This document shows, in pieces, positions 36,250 through 45,151 of a DNA stretch of 64,000 nucleotides. Under the pieces are notes generated by a model. That model saw only the letters and a list, made by a program, of their open reading frames with translations. It was not told the DNA's origin and made no database searches. Within the stretch, counting starts at the first letter, position 1. Every line of letters begins with the position of its first letter. This DNA is from Caryophanales bacterium UBA5729 (GTDB lineage Bacteria > Bacillota_I > Bacilli_A > Izemoplasmatales > Hujiaoplasmataceae), in contig DIGF01000024.1 of NCBI GenBank assembly GCA_002419505.1, positions 15,135-79,134 of the forward strand, in the 5' to 3' direction. The translations under genes and the position numbers were made by a program.

Positions 36250-36275
36250 TTTTGATATTCAAAATATTTGAATAT
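36250..36275. promoter_or_regulatory. Palindromic operator candidate upstream of the fatty-acid promoter
   Basis: Two overlapping palindromes lie 5 to 30 bases upstream of the -35: TTTTGA-TAT-TCAAAA (36250-36264) and ATATTCAAA-ATA-TTTGAATAT (36255-36275). The TTTGA..TCAAA half-sites resemble those bound by the MarR-family fatty-acid repressor FabT of streptococci. No fabT gene is present in the window, so the regulator is inferred only. Confidence 0.6.
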
Positions 36276-36394
36276 TAAACTAATAAAGCACTGTTGTTAA
36301 TTGTTAATTTTAATTAAACATAAGTAATATTATTTTAAAACCCTATTAATAAACTTATTTTCATTATTCTCACATCAACTAAACAAATTAAAAA

Positions 36395-36420
36395 CACATT
36401 GATAATATAGAATCAATGTG
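36395..36420 (-). terminator. Terminator downstream of birA
   Basis: Perfect 9-bp stem CACATTGAT/ATCAATGTG with an 8-base loop, followed on the minus strand by TTTTTAATTT, 42 bases past the birA stop. It separates birA from the fatty-acid promoter. The rest of the 36276-36394 spacer is AT-rich with nothing else evident. Confidence 0.8.
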
Positions 36421-36461
36421 CTTGATGATACCGATAAGTAAAGGGTTATTTTTATAATAAC

Positions 36462-37169
36462 TTAAACTTCCTCTGAATATAACTCTGTCAGTGAAATATC
36501 ATTATAGCTAACTTCTATGTCTAATTTTTCATTTTTAAGTCTTAAATTTCCGTTAGATAAAATTTCAGTGATTTGAAAATACTGGTTTCTAAAATGAATC
36601 TTTTTGCCGATAATATTTGAGTATTCTAGATATAAATTATAAATATCGTTCCTTGAGGCTAATCGGTTAAATTGATCAATAAAATCTTCGAGTAAAACTT
36701 GAGGTTCAAGAAAATCTTTAGTGATTTTCATAATCGAAGTTGCCCTATGGTCAAGCTCAAAAAAATCTGTTTGATTAAGATTTATTCCCACACCTATGAC
36801 AACAGATTCTATCGCCTTATAACCGCTAGTTTCGATTAAAATACCCGCTATTTTCTTATTATCTATCACAATATCATTCGGATACTTTATTACGCTTTTT
36901 ATTTGATATTTTTCCAGAGTTTTGACAATTGAAACTGCTGTAAGCATATTGAAAAAAAAGCTGTCTTTATGGGTATATTCTTGTTTAAGTAAAAAACTAA
37001 AATATAAGTTTCCCTCTAGGCTTTGCCAAAGGTTTTCTCTTCTTCCTCTACCTTTAGTTTGGCTTTTAGCGGTGATAACTGTACCGTCAACTAGTTTATC
37101 TACATTTTGTTTAATATAATCGTTAGTGCTGTCAATTACATCATATTTAATAATAATCTTACCAATCAT
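36462..37169 (-). CDS. birA: Biotin-[acetyl-CoA-carboxylase] ligase BirA (class I)
   Basis: The protein has 235 residues from ATG 37169 (AAGGTAA upstream; the reading from TTG 37172 is less likely). The biotinyl-AMP loop is GRGRRENLWQS, and KYPNDIVIDNKKIAGILIE and SVVIGVGINLNQ are diagnostic. No N-terminal DNA-binding domain is present, so it is an enzyme without the BirA repressor role. It would biotinylate AccB encoded 1.3 kb downstream. Confidence 0.94.
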   Translation of the reverse strand: MIGKIIIKYDVIDSTNDYIKQNVDKLVDGTVITAKSQTKGRGRRENLWQSLEGNLYFSFLLKQEYTHKDSFFFNMLTAVSIVKTLEKYQIKSVIKYPNDIVIDNKKIAGILIETSGYKAIESVVIGVGINLNQTDFFELDHRATSIMKITKDFLEPQVLLEDFIDQFNRLASRNDIYNLYLEYSNIIGKKIHFRNQYFQITEILSNGNLRLKNEKLDIEVSYNDISLTELYSEEV

Positions 37170-37224
37170 CAAATTACCTTTACCTTATGGAATCATTATA
37201 ACATAATCAATATAAAAAATAATA

Positions 37225-37257
37225 AAAGACACCAAATAATCAAGATTTGGTGTCTTT
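37225..37257 (-). terminator. Terminator of the ribosomal supercluster (after rplQ)
   Basis: 13-bp perfect stem AAAGACACCAAAT/ATTTGGTGTCTTT with a 7-base loop, then TTATTATTTTTTAT on the minus strand. It lies 33 bases past rplQ. Confidence 0.9.
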
Positions 37258-37289
37258 ATATATCTCGGGTTAAAAAGCCAAGATGTTTT

Positions 37290-37649
37290 TTATACTAGTT
37301 CAATAATAGCCATTGGACAAGCGTCGCCTTGACGTGGTCCAGTTCTGTAAATACGTGTATATCCACCATTGCGATCTTGATACTTTGGCCCTAATTCTTT
37401 AAGAAGTTTAACTAAAGCAAATTGATCATCAATTTTAAGTTCTCTTACTGTTTTTTCAGCAATTCTAGCGGAATTAAGGTCACCCTTTTTAGCAAAAGTG
37501 ATCAGTTTTTCAACTGTTCTTCTAACTTCTTTAGCTTTTACTAATGAAGTTTCGATTCTCTCATGCATGATAAGTTGTGTAGCCAAATCACGAATCAGTG
37601 CCTTACGATTGGAACTATTACGATTAAGTTTTGTATATCCTCTACTCAT
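37290..37649 (-). CDS. rplQ: 50S ribosomal protein L17
   Basis: 119 residues, family-typical: start RGYTKLNRNSSNRKALIRDLATQLIMHERIETSLVKAKE, and the end YTRIYRTGPRQGDACPMAIIELV. It is the last gene of the S10-spc-alpha cluster and follows rpoA by 16 bases. A terminator follows, so the ancestral link to ecfA1 is broken. Confidence 0.98.
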   Translation of the reverse strand: MSRGYTKLNRNSSNRKALIRDLATQLIMHERIETSLVKAKEVRRTVEKLITFAKKGDLNSARIAEKTVRELKIDDQFALVKLLKELGPKYQDRNGGYTRIYRTGPRQGDACPMAIIELV

Positions 37650-37665
37650 GATTTCCTCCTATCGA

Positions 37666-38613
37666 TTAGTGTTTAGCTAAGCTTAAATTCATCTCTTCAA
37701 GCTTTTGCTTAACTTCTTTCAATGATTTTTTACCTAGGTTTCTTACTCTCATCATATCTTCTTCAGATTTTTCAATTAATTCACCTAAAGTATTGATGCC
37801 TGCTCTTTTTAAGCAGTTATAAGAACGTACAGAAAGGTCTAGGTCTTCTATCGGTTTTTCTAGATTTCTATTAGTTTCTTCAACTTTTCTTTCAATCATG
37901 TAATCATCGTCTACTGACGCTTCGGATAAATCAATGATTGTTTGTAAATGATCAATTAACATTTTTGAAGCAGTACCAATTGCGCTTTTAGGATCAATCG
38001 AACGATTAGTCCAAACTTCTAAGATCAATTTATCATAATCACCAGAATCATCAACTCTTGTTTTTTCTACTGAGTAATTCGCTCTAGTGATTGGTGTATA
38101 AATACTATCAATTGCAATGTCATTGACATCTTCAGTGAAATCGGAGTTTTGCTTCGCGCTAACATAACCGTTTCCTCTTCTTGCCTTCATATGCATTCTT
38201 AACACACCTTTATTGATGTGACAGATATAGTGATCTGGATTCATAATTTCTACTTCTTCATCACCAACGATGTCTTTAGCATAAACATCTCCAGGTCCTT
38301 CTACAGATAATTCTAAACGTTTTTCAACATCAGAGTCATCGTTATCAATTGATAATATAACACCTTTTAGATTCAAAATAATCGTGGTAACATCTTCAAC
38401 CACACCTTCAATAGGTGTGAATTCATGAACCACATTTTCAATGTTTACATTAACAATAGCTGCACCAGGTAATGAAGACAATAAAACTCGTCTTAAAGAA
38501 TTACCTAATGTGATACCGTAACCTCTTTCGAGTGGTGAAATAACGAATTTACCATAATTATCTTCGATTTCAACAGTTTCTGTACTAGGTTTTTCGAATT
38601 TCAAGTCCTTCAT
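37666..38613 (-). CDS. rpoA: RNA polymerase alpha subunit
   Basis: The protein has 315 residues. The N-terminal assembly domain includes PLERGYGITLGNSLRRVLLSSLPG and the dimer segment MLIDHLQTIIDLSE. The C-terminal domain contains the helix-hairpin-helix LDLSVRSYNCLKRAGINTLGELIEKSEEDMMRVRNLGKKSLKEVK, which contacts UP elements and activators. The alpha-operon order rpsM-rpsK-rpoA-rplQ is intact. Confidence 0.98.
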   Translation of the reverse strand: MKDLKFEKPSTETVEIEDNYGKFVISPLERGYGITLGNSLRRVLLSSLPGAAIVNVNIENVVHEFTPIEGVVEDVTTIILNLKGVILSIDNDDSDVEKRLELSVEGPGDVYAKDIVGDEEVEIMNPDHYICHINKGVLRMHMKARRGNGYVSAKQNSDFTEDVNDIAIDSIYTPITRANYSVEKTRVDDSGDYDKLILEVWTNRSIDPKSAIGTASKMLIDHLQTIIDLSEASVDDDYMIERKVEETNRNLEKPIEDLDLSVRSYNCLKRAGINTLGELIEKSEEDMMRVRNLGKKSLKEVKQKLEEMNLSLAKH

Positions 38614-38623
38614 AAATTACCTC

Positions 38624-39010
38624 CTACCCACGTGGTCGTTTTGGTGGACGACATCCATTATGGGGAACTGGTGTAACATCTTTAATTGATGTAATCTCAA
38701 GCCCTGCTACTTGCAAACTTCTAATTGCCGCTTCTCTACCTGGTCCTGGTCCTTTAACTTCTACTTCAACTTTTAAAACACCATTATCCATTGCTGATTT
38801 AGCGGCTGCTTCTGATGCCAATCCAGCTGCGAATGGAGTTGATTTACGGCTACCTTTGTAACCGATAGCTCCTGAAGAGCTCCAAGCAATTGCATTCCCT
38901 TTTGGATCAGTTATCGTGATGATTGTATTATTGAAAGTCGAATGAATATGTGCTATCCCGGTAGGGATATTCTTTTTCACACGACGTTTAGTTCTTACAT
39001 TACGTGCCAT
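38624..39010 (-). CDS. rpsK: 30S ribosomal protein S11
   Basis: 128 residues with GIAHIHSTFNNTIITITD, WSSSGAIGYKGSRKSTPFAAG and the C-terminal DVTPVPHNGCRPPKRPRG. It is part of the platform of the 30S subunit. It lies between rpsM and rpoA. Confidence 0.98.
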   Translation of the reverse strand: MARNVRTKRRVKKNIPTGIAHIHSTFNNTIITITDPKGNAIAWSSSGAIGYKGSRKSTPFAAGLASEAAAKSAMDNGVLKVEVEVKGPGPGREAAIRSLQVAGLEITSIKDVTPVPHNGCRPPKRPRG

Positions 39011-39028
39011 TTTATTCAGTCTCCCTTC

Positions 39029-39394
39029 TTATTTCTTCTTATTAGCTACAGTTTTTCTAGGACCCTTACGAGTTCTAGCGTTATTACGAGTATTTTGACC
39101 GCGTGTTGGCAAACCTCTACGATGTCTTAATCCACGATAACAACCTATTTCTTGAAGACGTTTAATGTTCATTGCTCTTTCGCGTCTTAAGTCACCTTCA
39201 ACTGTATACTTTTGTACTTCTTGACGAATTTTTACTACTTCTTCATCAGTTAAATCTTTAACTCTTTTGTCTTCGGAAATTCCACAAGCTGCTAAGATCT
39301 CTTGTGATCTGGTTTTACCAATTCCAAAAACGTAAGTTAAAGCTATAACTACTCTTTTTTCCTTCGGAATATCTACTCCTGCGATACGTGCCAT
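39029..39394 (-). CDS. rpsM: 30S ribosomal protein S13
   Basis: 121 residues: MARIAGVDIPKEKRVVIALTY opening, GIGKTRSQEIL helix-hairpin-helix, and the basic tail RGLPTRGQNTRNNARTRKGPRKTVANKKK that touches P-site tRNA. It follows rpmJ by 9 bases. Confidence 0.98.
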   Translation of the reverse strand: MARIAGVDIPKEKRVVIALTYVFGIGKTRSQEILAACGISEDKRVKDLTDEEVVKIRQEVQKYTVEGDLRRERAMNIKRLQEIGCYRGLRHRRGLPTRGQNTRNNARTRKGPRKTVANKKK

Positions 39395-39403
39395 AGTTAC
39401 CTC

Positions 39404-39520
39404 CTACTTACCTTGTCTTTGTTTATGCTTTGGATTATCACAAATGACAAGAACCTTGCCATTTCTTTTAATAATTTTACATTTATCACAGATTTTTTTT
39501 ACAGATGGTCTTACTTTCAT
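39404..39520 (-). CDS. rpmJ: 50S ribosomal protein L36
   Basis: 38 residues: MKVRPSVKKICDKCKIIKRN ... ending NPKHKQRQGK. The zinc ligands CDKC, C and H are all kept (C+ form). It has one residue more than the usual 37. It sits in the standard place between infA and rpsM, with AGGAGG upstream. Confidence 0.96.
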   Translation of the reverse strand: MKVRPSVKKICDKCKIIKRNGKVLVICDNPKHKQRQGK

Positions 39521-39555
39521 ACCATTACCTCCTAAAATCTTTCCTCAAATATTTT

Positions 39556-39777
39556 TTATTTCATGCGATACGTGATGCGACCACGTGTTAGGTCATAAGT
39601 TGACAATTCAACCTTGACTTTGTCACCTGGTAAAATGCGTATGTAATTCATGCGGATTTTACCAGAAACGTGACCGATAATTCGGTGTCCGATTTCTAGC
39701 TCAATTACAAATTGCGCATTGGGCAAAACTTCTATAACTGTACCCGTCATCTCTATGACGTCATCTTTTTTTGCCAA
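39556..39777 (-). CDS. infA: Translation initiation factor IF-1
   Basis: 73 residues, OB-fold: KDDVIEMTGTVIEVLPNAQFVIELE, GHRIIGHVSGKIRMNYIRILPGDKV and YDLTRGRITYRMK. It binds the 30S A site during initiation. It follows map by 14 bases. Confidence 0.98.
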   Translation of the reverse strand: MAKKDDVIEMTGTVIEVLPNAQFVIELEIGHRIIGHVSGKIRMNYIRILPGDKVKVELSTYDLTRGRITYRMK

Positions 39778-39791
39778 ACAAAATCACTCCC

Positions 39792-40541
39792 TTATTCTTT
39801 AGTTAGAATCTCATAACCAGTTTCAGTAATTAGTATCGAATGCTCGAAGTGAGCTGATAATGAACCATCTCTAGTTACGGTTGTCCAACCATCGGCTAAT
39901 ACTTTAACTTCTTTGTTTCCTAAATTAATCATCGGTTCAATTGCCAGCGTCATTCCTGGTTTTAAGACAATACCTCTTCCAGGTAAACCATAGTTAGGAA
40001 TATGTGGATCTTCGTGTAATTGTCTACCAAGTCCATGACCAACAAATTCTCTAACCACACTAAATCCAAGTGATTCAGCATGCATTTGAATAGCATGGGA
40101 TATATCGGAGAGCCTGTTATCCGGTTTAGCAAATTCCAAACCTTTAAAAAGACTTTCCTCTGTTCCCACTAACAGTTTTTTTGCATCTTCAGATATTTCC
40201 CCGCATGCATATGTCCAGGCGCTGTCACCATGATAGCCCTTGTACTGAGCTCCGATATCAACTGAGACAATATCTCCGTTTTTTAATATCTTTTCAGCAC
40301 TTGGGATTCCATGTACAACTTCCTCATTGACAGATATGCATGCAGATGCGGGGAAACCATTATAGTTTTTGAATGAAGGGATTGCTCCTCTGCCAACAAT
40401 AAACATTTCAACCAAATCATCGATTTGTTTTGTAGAAATTCCTGGTCTTATCATCTCTTTAACCGATTTATGGGCTAAAGCGACAATTCGGCCAGCCTCC
40501 TTCATCAATTCAATTTCACGACTTGATTTTCTTGTTACCAT
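39792..40541 (-). CDS. map: Methionine aminopeptidase
   Basis: 249 residues, type I. The metal ligands are in SVDIGAQYKGYHGDSAWTY (two Asp), GHGLGRQLHEDPHIPNYG (His), TLAIEPM (Glu) and SAHFEHSILI (Glu). It removes the initiator methionine. It shares one base with the adk stop. Confidence 0.97.
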   Translation of the reverse strand: MVTRKSSREIELMKEAGRIVALAHKSVKEMIRPGISTKQIDDLVEMFIVGRGAIPSFKNYNGFPASACISVNEEVVHGIPSAEKILKNGDIVSVDIGAQYKGYHGDSAWTYACGEISEDAKKLLVGTEESLFKGLEFAKPDNRLSDISHAIQMHAESLGFSVVREFVGHGLGRQLHEDPHIPNYGLPGRGIVLKPGMTLAIEPMINLGNKEVKVLADGWTTVTRDGSLSAHFEHSILITETGYEILTKE

Positions 40542-41191
40542 TAGTTCTCACCCAATTTTTTAATAATATCATGAAAAACCTTTGTAGTAGATTGGTCACC
40601 GTTGATTATTACTAAAAGATCTTTTTCGTCGTAATAATCTAGTAATGGTTTGGTTTTTTCATTATAGATTGATAACCGGTTCATAACTGATTCCTCTAAA
40701 TCATCAGGTCTCTGAATCAACTCATGACCGCAATGGTCACAAATCCCTTCAGTTTTAGGTGGATGGTAATCTATGTGATAAGTATGTCCACAACTTGAAC
40801 AAACTCTTCTTCCTGCCATCCGACGAAGTAAAACCTCATCTTCAATATGAACATTGATAACTGCGCATAATTTGATATCTAAACGATGAAGCATCTCATC
40901 CAAAGCTTCTGCTTGAGTCCTTGTTCGAGGAAAACCGTCTAACATAAAACCATTGGGATAGTCATTTTTACAAAGAACTTCCCAAACAATATCATTGGTC
41001 ATTTTATCAGGAACTAAAATACCTTCATGAAGGTATTTTTTAGCTTCGACACCAATACTTGAACCTTTTTTTATTTCATCGCGATAAATATCGCCGGTAG
41101 AAATATGTTTCAACTTATAATGTCTCAAGAGTTTAGTTGCTTGTGTTCCTTTACCAGCACCTGGCTTACCCATAATTAATAGATTAATCAT
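40541..41191 (-). CDS. adk: Adenylate kinase (zinc-lid form)
   Basis: 216 residues. The P-loop is GKPGAGKGTQA at about 7-17. LDGFPRTRTQAEALDEML and the lid RRVCSSCGHTYHIDYHPP...CDHCG carry four cysteines that bind zinc, as in Gram-positive enzymes. Interconverts AMP, ADP and ATP. It lies 6 bases after secY. Confidence 0.97.
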   Translation of the reverse strand: MINLLIMGKPGAGKGTQATKLLRHYKLKHISTGDIYRDEIKKGSSIGVEAKKYLHEGILVPDKMTNDIVWEVLCKNDYPNGFMLDGFPRTRTQAEALDEMLHRLDIKLCAVINVHIEDEVLLRRMAGRRVCSSCGHTYHIDYHPPKTEGICDHCGHELIQRPDDLEESVMNRLSIYNEKTKPLLDYYDEKDLLVIINGDQSTTKVFHDIIKKLGEN

Positions 41192-41197
41192 AAGCCG

Positions 41198-42553
41198 CTA
41201 TCTCATAAATCCAGCGTAAGCTTTTTCTTGAGTATCCGTTTCAATCTGTTTAGCGGTTTCTAAAGCAACCCCAACGATAATTAATAGTGATGTTCCACCT
41301 ATTAATGCATATGAATGTCCTAAAATCATCGAAGTAATGATTGGCAATGTAGCAATGATGACCAAGTAAAGTGCACCAATCACGGTTACCCTAAATAATA
41401 CTTTTGTAATATAAGTTTCTGTCTCTATTCCTGGTCTATACCCTGGAATATAAGCGTTTTGCTTATTTAAGTTTTCCGCTATTTGTTCAGGTTTAACTAA
41501 AATGAACGAATAGAAGAATGTAAAGATAAAGATCAATAGAACATAAATTACAAAACCAATTGGTTGATTGTATGAGAATATTTGATTGATCCAGTTACCA
41601 GCACTAGCACCAACATTGATATATTGGAAAATGGTGGCTGGTAAAGATAAAAGAATTGAAGCAAAGATTACCGGTATAACCGAAGCCGTGTTCAACTTAA
41701 TTGGAATATTGGACTCAGATTTACCTTTGAATTTTGCACTACCTGGTCTGTTAGCATATTGAATCGGTATTTTTCTCACCGCAACTTGCATATAGGTGAT
41801 ACCAACCAAGACAATAACAAACATGAGCATACTAACGCCAAATAGCACATATCCTGAGAACGCTCCTTGGTTAGCAAATACATTGCCAGCAAGAGCGCTG
41901 TTTGGATCAGAGATATAGTATTGAATTAACGATGCAATTGTTCCTGGGAATGAAATAACAATCCCGGCAACGATTAACATTGATGATCCATTACCGATAC
42001 CCTTTAGTGTAATTTGGTCAGCTAACCAAATCATGAAAGCTGTACCCGCAGTTAATACAACTGCAATATAGAAATAAATTAAAAACCATAGATTGCTGCC
42101 GTTTTGAGTTGCCCAGTCGCTCACAAACGGTTGAAATAATTGTTCTTGTAAGTTATGGAACGCAAACGTCATCGCTAAAGCTTGAATAAAAGCCAAAGCA
42201 ATTGCTAAATATCTTGTTAATCTTGAAATTTTTTGTCTTCCAACTTCACCTTCTTCGCCCCATTCCTTAAGCACAGGGATGATGTCCATTTGCAATAATT
42301 GGACAACAATCGATGCGGTGATATAAGGACTAATCCCCAAAGCCACAATTGAATAATTTCTAAGTGCGTCCCCGGAAATTGAGTTAACAATACCCAAGAA
42401 TCCACTATTATCAAATAAACTTGATAATATTGATGGATCGATTAAAGGCATTGTTACATAGGTAAGTATTTTGAAAACCAGAAAGGCTAGTAATGTGAAA
42501 CCAATTTTTTTCAAGACTTCCTTATTTTTGAAAATCTTTTTAATAGTTTCCAT
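41198..42553 (-). CDS. secY: Preprotein translocase subunit SecY
   Basis: 451 residues and ten transmembrane helices. Plug/pore features include SILSSLFDNSGFLGIVNSISGD and GISPYITASIVVQLLQMDIIP. The cytoplasmic loop with RKIPIQYANRPGSAKFKGKSE and the C-terminal EQIAENLNKQNAYIPGYRPG are family hallmarks. It forms the channel with SecE (1055-1531). It overlaps the rplO stop by one base. Confidence 0.98.
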   Translation of the reverse strand: METIKKIFKNKEVLKKIGFTLLAFLVFKILTYVTMPLIDPSILSSLFDNSGFLGIVNSISGDALRNYSIVALGISPYITASIVVQLLQMDIIPVLKEWGEEGEVGRQKISRLTRYLAIALAFIQALAMTFAFHNLQEQLFQPFVSDWATQNGSNLWFLIYFYIAVVLTAGTAFMIWLADQITLKGIGNGSSMLIVAGIVISFPGTIASLIQYYISDPNSALAGNVFANQGAFSGYVLFGVSMLMFVIVLVGITYMQVAVRKIPIQYANRPGSAKFKGKSESNIPIKLNTASVIPVIFASILLSLPATIFQYINVGASAGNWINQIFSYNQPIGFVIYVLLIFIFTFFYSFILVKPEQIAENLNKQNAYIPGYRPGIETETYITKVLFRVTVIGALYLVIIATLPIITSMILGHSYALIGGTSLLIIVGVALETAKQIETDTQEKAYAGFMR

Positions 42554-43002
42554 TATATCACCTCGACCACGCCACCGGCTTCTTCAATAGCTTGCTTCGC
42601 TGAAGCTGAGAATTTATGAGCTTTGACAGTAAGTTTTATTTCTAATTTCCCTTTACCCAGTATTTTTACTCCACTAAGTTGTTTTCTGATAACTCGATCA
42701 TTTAATAAAACTTCAGGAGTGATTATCATGCCATCTTCATACCCGCTTAAATCGCTAAGGTTAACAATAGCATATTCCTTTCTGAAAGGATTTGTAAATC
42801 CTTTTTTAGGAAGGCGTTTGAATAGCGGTGTTTGTCCACCTTCAAATCCAAGTCTTACTCCTCCGCCAGAACGTGAGTTTTGACCTTTTTGTCCACGTCC
42901 ACTAGTTTTACCAGTACCGGAACTTGTTCCACGTCCAACTCTTTTCTTTGAGTGAGTAGCGCCTGAATTAGGTTTTAATTCATGTAATGTCATATCTTGC
43001 AC
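42553..43002 (-). CDS. rplO: 50S ribosomal protein L15
   Basis: 149 residues. The glycine-rich N-terminus has KKRVGRGTSSGTGKTSGRGQKGQ, then FEGGQTPLFKRLPKKGF and a C-terminal KFSASAKQAIEEAGGVVEVI. It is a late-assembly 50S protein and lies directly before secY as in most bacteria. Confidence 0.98.
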   Translation of the reverse strand: MQDMTLHELKPNSGATHSKKRVGRGTSSGTGKTSGRGQKGQNSRSGGGVRLGFEGGQTPLFKRLPKKGFTNPFRKEYAIVNLSDLSGYEDGMIITPEVLLNDRVIRKQLSGVKILGKGKLEIKLTVKAHKFSASAKQAIEEAGGVVEVI

Positions 43003-43005
43003 CCC

Positions 43006-43191
43006 CTATTTCTTTACTTCTTCGACTATTACTAAATGACTAACTGTATTCACCATACCTTTAATCATCTCGGTATCTTCTTTAACTACAGAAGAGTTCC
43101 TTTTAGTAAGGCCTAAAGCTTTTATTGTTTTTACTTGATTAGGTTTTCTTCCCATCAAGCCTTTTACTAATGTAATTTTAATTTGAGCCAT
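43006..43191 (-). CDS. rpmD: 50S ribosomal protein L30
   Basis: 61 residues: AQIKITLVKGLMGRKPNQVKTIKALGL, with NSSVVKEDTEMIKGMVNTVSHLV. It lies between rpsE and rplO; its ATG overlaps the rpsE stop by one base. Confidence 0.97.
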   Translation of the reverse strand: MAQIKITLVKGLMGRKPNQVKTIKALGLTKRNSSVVKEDTEMIKGMVNTVSHLVIVEEVKK

Positions 43192-43730
43192 TATTTAAGT
43201 ACCTCCTCAGGATTAATTCCCCTCATTTGAGCTACTTGATCTACTGTTCTTAAAGTTTTTAAACCTTCGAATGTAGCTCTAACAATATTAATAGGTGTAT
43301 TTGAGCCTAATGATTTACTTAATACATCTTCGATACCCGCTAATTCCAATACTGCACGAACAGGTCCACCAGCGATAACACCAGTACCTTCTGAAGCTGG
43401 ACGTAAGAATACTTTACCAGCACCATATTTTCCTGTAACAGTATGAGGAATCGTTGTACCATTCATTGGTACATGGATAATATTTTTCTTAGCATCTTCT
43501 ATCGCTTTTTTGATTGCATCTGGAACCTCAGAGGCTTTACCGGTACCAAAACCGACTTTACCTTTTTGATCGCCAACAACCACTAAAGCAGAAAAGCTAA
43601 AACGTCTACCACCTTTAACAACTTTGGTCACACGACCAATGCTGACAACTCTTTCTTCATAAAGCTTTTGTTCTTTTTTAGGTGAACGAGGTTTTCTTCC
43701 TCTATTACTACGTTTGTTGTTATCTTCCAT
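43191..43730 (-). CDS. rpsE: 30S ribosomal protein S5
   Basis: 179 residues. A short basic N-terminal tail (NKRSNRGRKPRSPKKEQ) precedes the family domain with RVTKVVKGGRRFSFSALVVVGD and the RNA-binding loop KVGFGTGKASEVPDAIKKA. The C-terminal part has GVIAGGPVRAVLELAGI. It contributes to decoding fidelity and mRNA entry. Confidence 0.98.
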   Translation of the reverse strand: MEDNNKRSNRGRKPRSPKKEQKLYEERVVSIGRVTKVVKGGRRFSFSALVVVGDQKGKVGFGTGKASEVPDAIKKAIEDAKKNIIHVPMNGTTIPHTVTGKYGAGKVFLRPASEGTGVIAGGPVRAVLELAGIEDVLSKSLGSNTPINIVRATFEGLKTLRTVDQVAQMRGINPEEVLK

Positions 43731-43748
43731 TTTCGATTACCTCCTTCA

Positions 43749-44105
43749 TTAGAATTCCAGCCCTGCTTCTCTTGCAGCATCGGCTAAAGCTTTTACTCTA
43801 CCATGGTATAAGTAACCACCACGATCGAATACTACTAATTTAACATTTTTTTCAATTGCTCTTTTAGCAACTAATTCTCCAACTTTTTTAGCGCCTTCGA
43901 TGTTGGAACCATTAATACCCTCAATCTCCCTAGAGTTTGCTTGTGCTAATGTAATACCACTTACGTCATCAATAATTTGAGCGTAAATTTGTTTGTTAGA
44001 ACGAAAAACATTAAGACGTGGTCTTTCCGGAGTTCCTTTGATAGCGAATCTCATGCGACGATGTCTTTTAGCTCTTTGAGCGCTTTTATCTACTGGTTTA
44101 AACAT
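43749..44105 (-). CDS. rplR: 50S ribosomal protein L18
   Basis: 118 residues: RHRRMRFAIKGTPERPRLNVFRSNKQIYAQIIDD and the end FDRGGYLYHGRVKALADAAREAGLEF. It binds 5S rRNA with L5. It lies between rplF and rpsE. Confidence 0.98.
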   Translation of the reverse strand: MFKPVDKSAQRAKRHRRMRFAIKGTPERPRLNVFRSNKQIYAQIIDDVSGITLAQANSREIEGINGSNIEGAKKVGELVAKRAIEKNVKLVVFDRGGYLYHGRVKALADAAREAGLEF

Positions 44106-44127
44106 AATATAATCACCATTAAGCTAA

Positions 44128-44670
44128 TTACTTAGCTGTTTTTCCTTCCTTACGACGTACATGTTCGTCTCTATATCTAATACCTTTACCTAGATAAGGT
44201 TCTGGTTGACGGACTTTACGAACATTTGCCGCGAATTCTCCTACTACTTGCTTGTCAGCACCTTTAACATGAACTTCTGTATTTTTAGGGATTTCTATTG
44301 TTAAACCTTCAGGAATAATCATTTCCACTGGATTTGAATAACCAACGTTTAACACTAGGGTTTTAGGATCTTTTAATAGGGCGCGATATCCTACACCTTT
44401 TATATCAAGGATTTTTGTATATCCTTCATTTACACCAATAACCATATTATTCATTAACGCTCTTGTAGTACCATGTAAAGCTTTCATGCGTAATGAATCA
44501 TTTGGTCGGGTTACAGAAACTTCGTCATTTTCCACTTTGATTCCAATATTTTTATCGAAAGCAAAGTCAAGTTCACCTTTTGGACCTTTTACTACAACAT
44601 AGTTGTTTTTATCAACAGAAATAGTTACTCCAGCAGGCACTTTTATCGATTGATTACCAATTCGACTCAT
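44128..44670 (-). CDS. rplF: 50S ribosomal protein L6
   Basis: 180 residues: MSRIGNQSIKVPAGVTISVD, the duplicated fold with GVNEGYTKILDIKGVGYRA, and the C-terminal VRKVRQPEPYLGKGIRYRDEHVRRKEGKTAK. It sits near the sarcin-ricin loop. Confidence 0.98.
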   Translation of the reverse strand: MSRIGNQSIKVPAGVTISVDKNNYVVVKGPKGELDFAFDKNIGIKVENDEVSVTRPNDSLRMKALHGTTRALMNNMVIGVNEGYTKILDIKGVGYRALLKDPKTLVLNVGYSNPVEMIIPEGLTIEIPKNTEVHVKGADKQVVGEFAANVRKVRQPEPYLGKGIRYRDEHVRRKEGKTAK

Positions 44671-44700
44671 AATTTTCTTGCACCTCTTTCATTATTATAA

Positions 44701-45099
44701 TTACCATACATATGCTATAACTTCGCCGCCAACTTTTTCTTTTCTAGCATCTCTGTCAGTCATAAGACCTCTAGATGTAGAAATAATAGCGATTCCTAGT
44801 CCGTTAAGAACTCGTGGAAGGTCATCTGTTTTAGCATACACACGTAAACCAGGTTTTGAAATCTTCTTCAAACCCCTTACAACTCTTTCATCATTTTTTA
44901 AATATTTTAAAGTTATTTTTAAAGTACCTTGTACTCCTTCATCGATGCGCTCAAAATCAACGATGTATCCTTCTAGCTTGAGTAAATTTAGGATTTCCAT
45001 TTTTAATTTTGATGCAGGTACATCAACTGTTTTATGTTTCATTTGGTTAGCGTTGCGAATTCTTGTTAACATGTCCGCAATTGGATCTGTCATGACCAT
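44701..45099 (-). CDS. rpsH: 30S ribosomal protein S8
   Basis: 132 residues: DPIADMLTRIRNANQMKHKTVDVPASKLK at the start and the conserved C-terminal STSRGLMTDRDARKEKVGGEVIAYVW. In E. coli S8 represses the spc operon by binding its mRNA; whether that holds here is not visible. Confidence 0.98.
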   Translation of the reverse strand: MVMTDPIADMLTRIRNANQMKHKTVDVPASKLKMEILNLLKLEGYIVDFERIDEGVQGTLKITLKYLKNDERVVRGLKKISKPGLRVYAKTDDLPRVLNGLGIAIISTSRGLMTDRDARKEKVGGEVIAYVW

Positions 45100-45151
45100 A
45101 TTAATAATGCCTCCTTCCCTTATTATCGGAAATATACTTTCTCATAATTTA

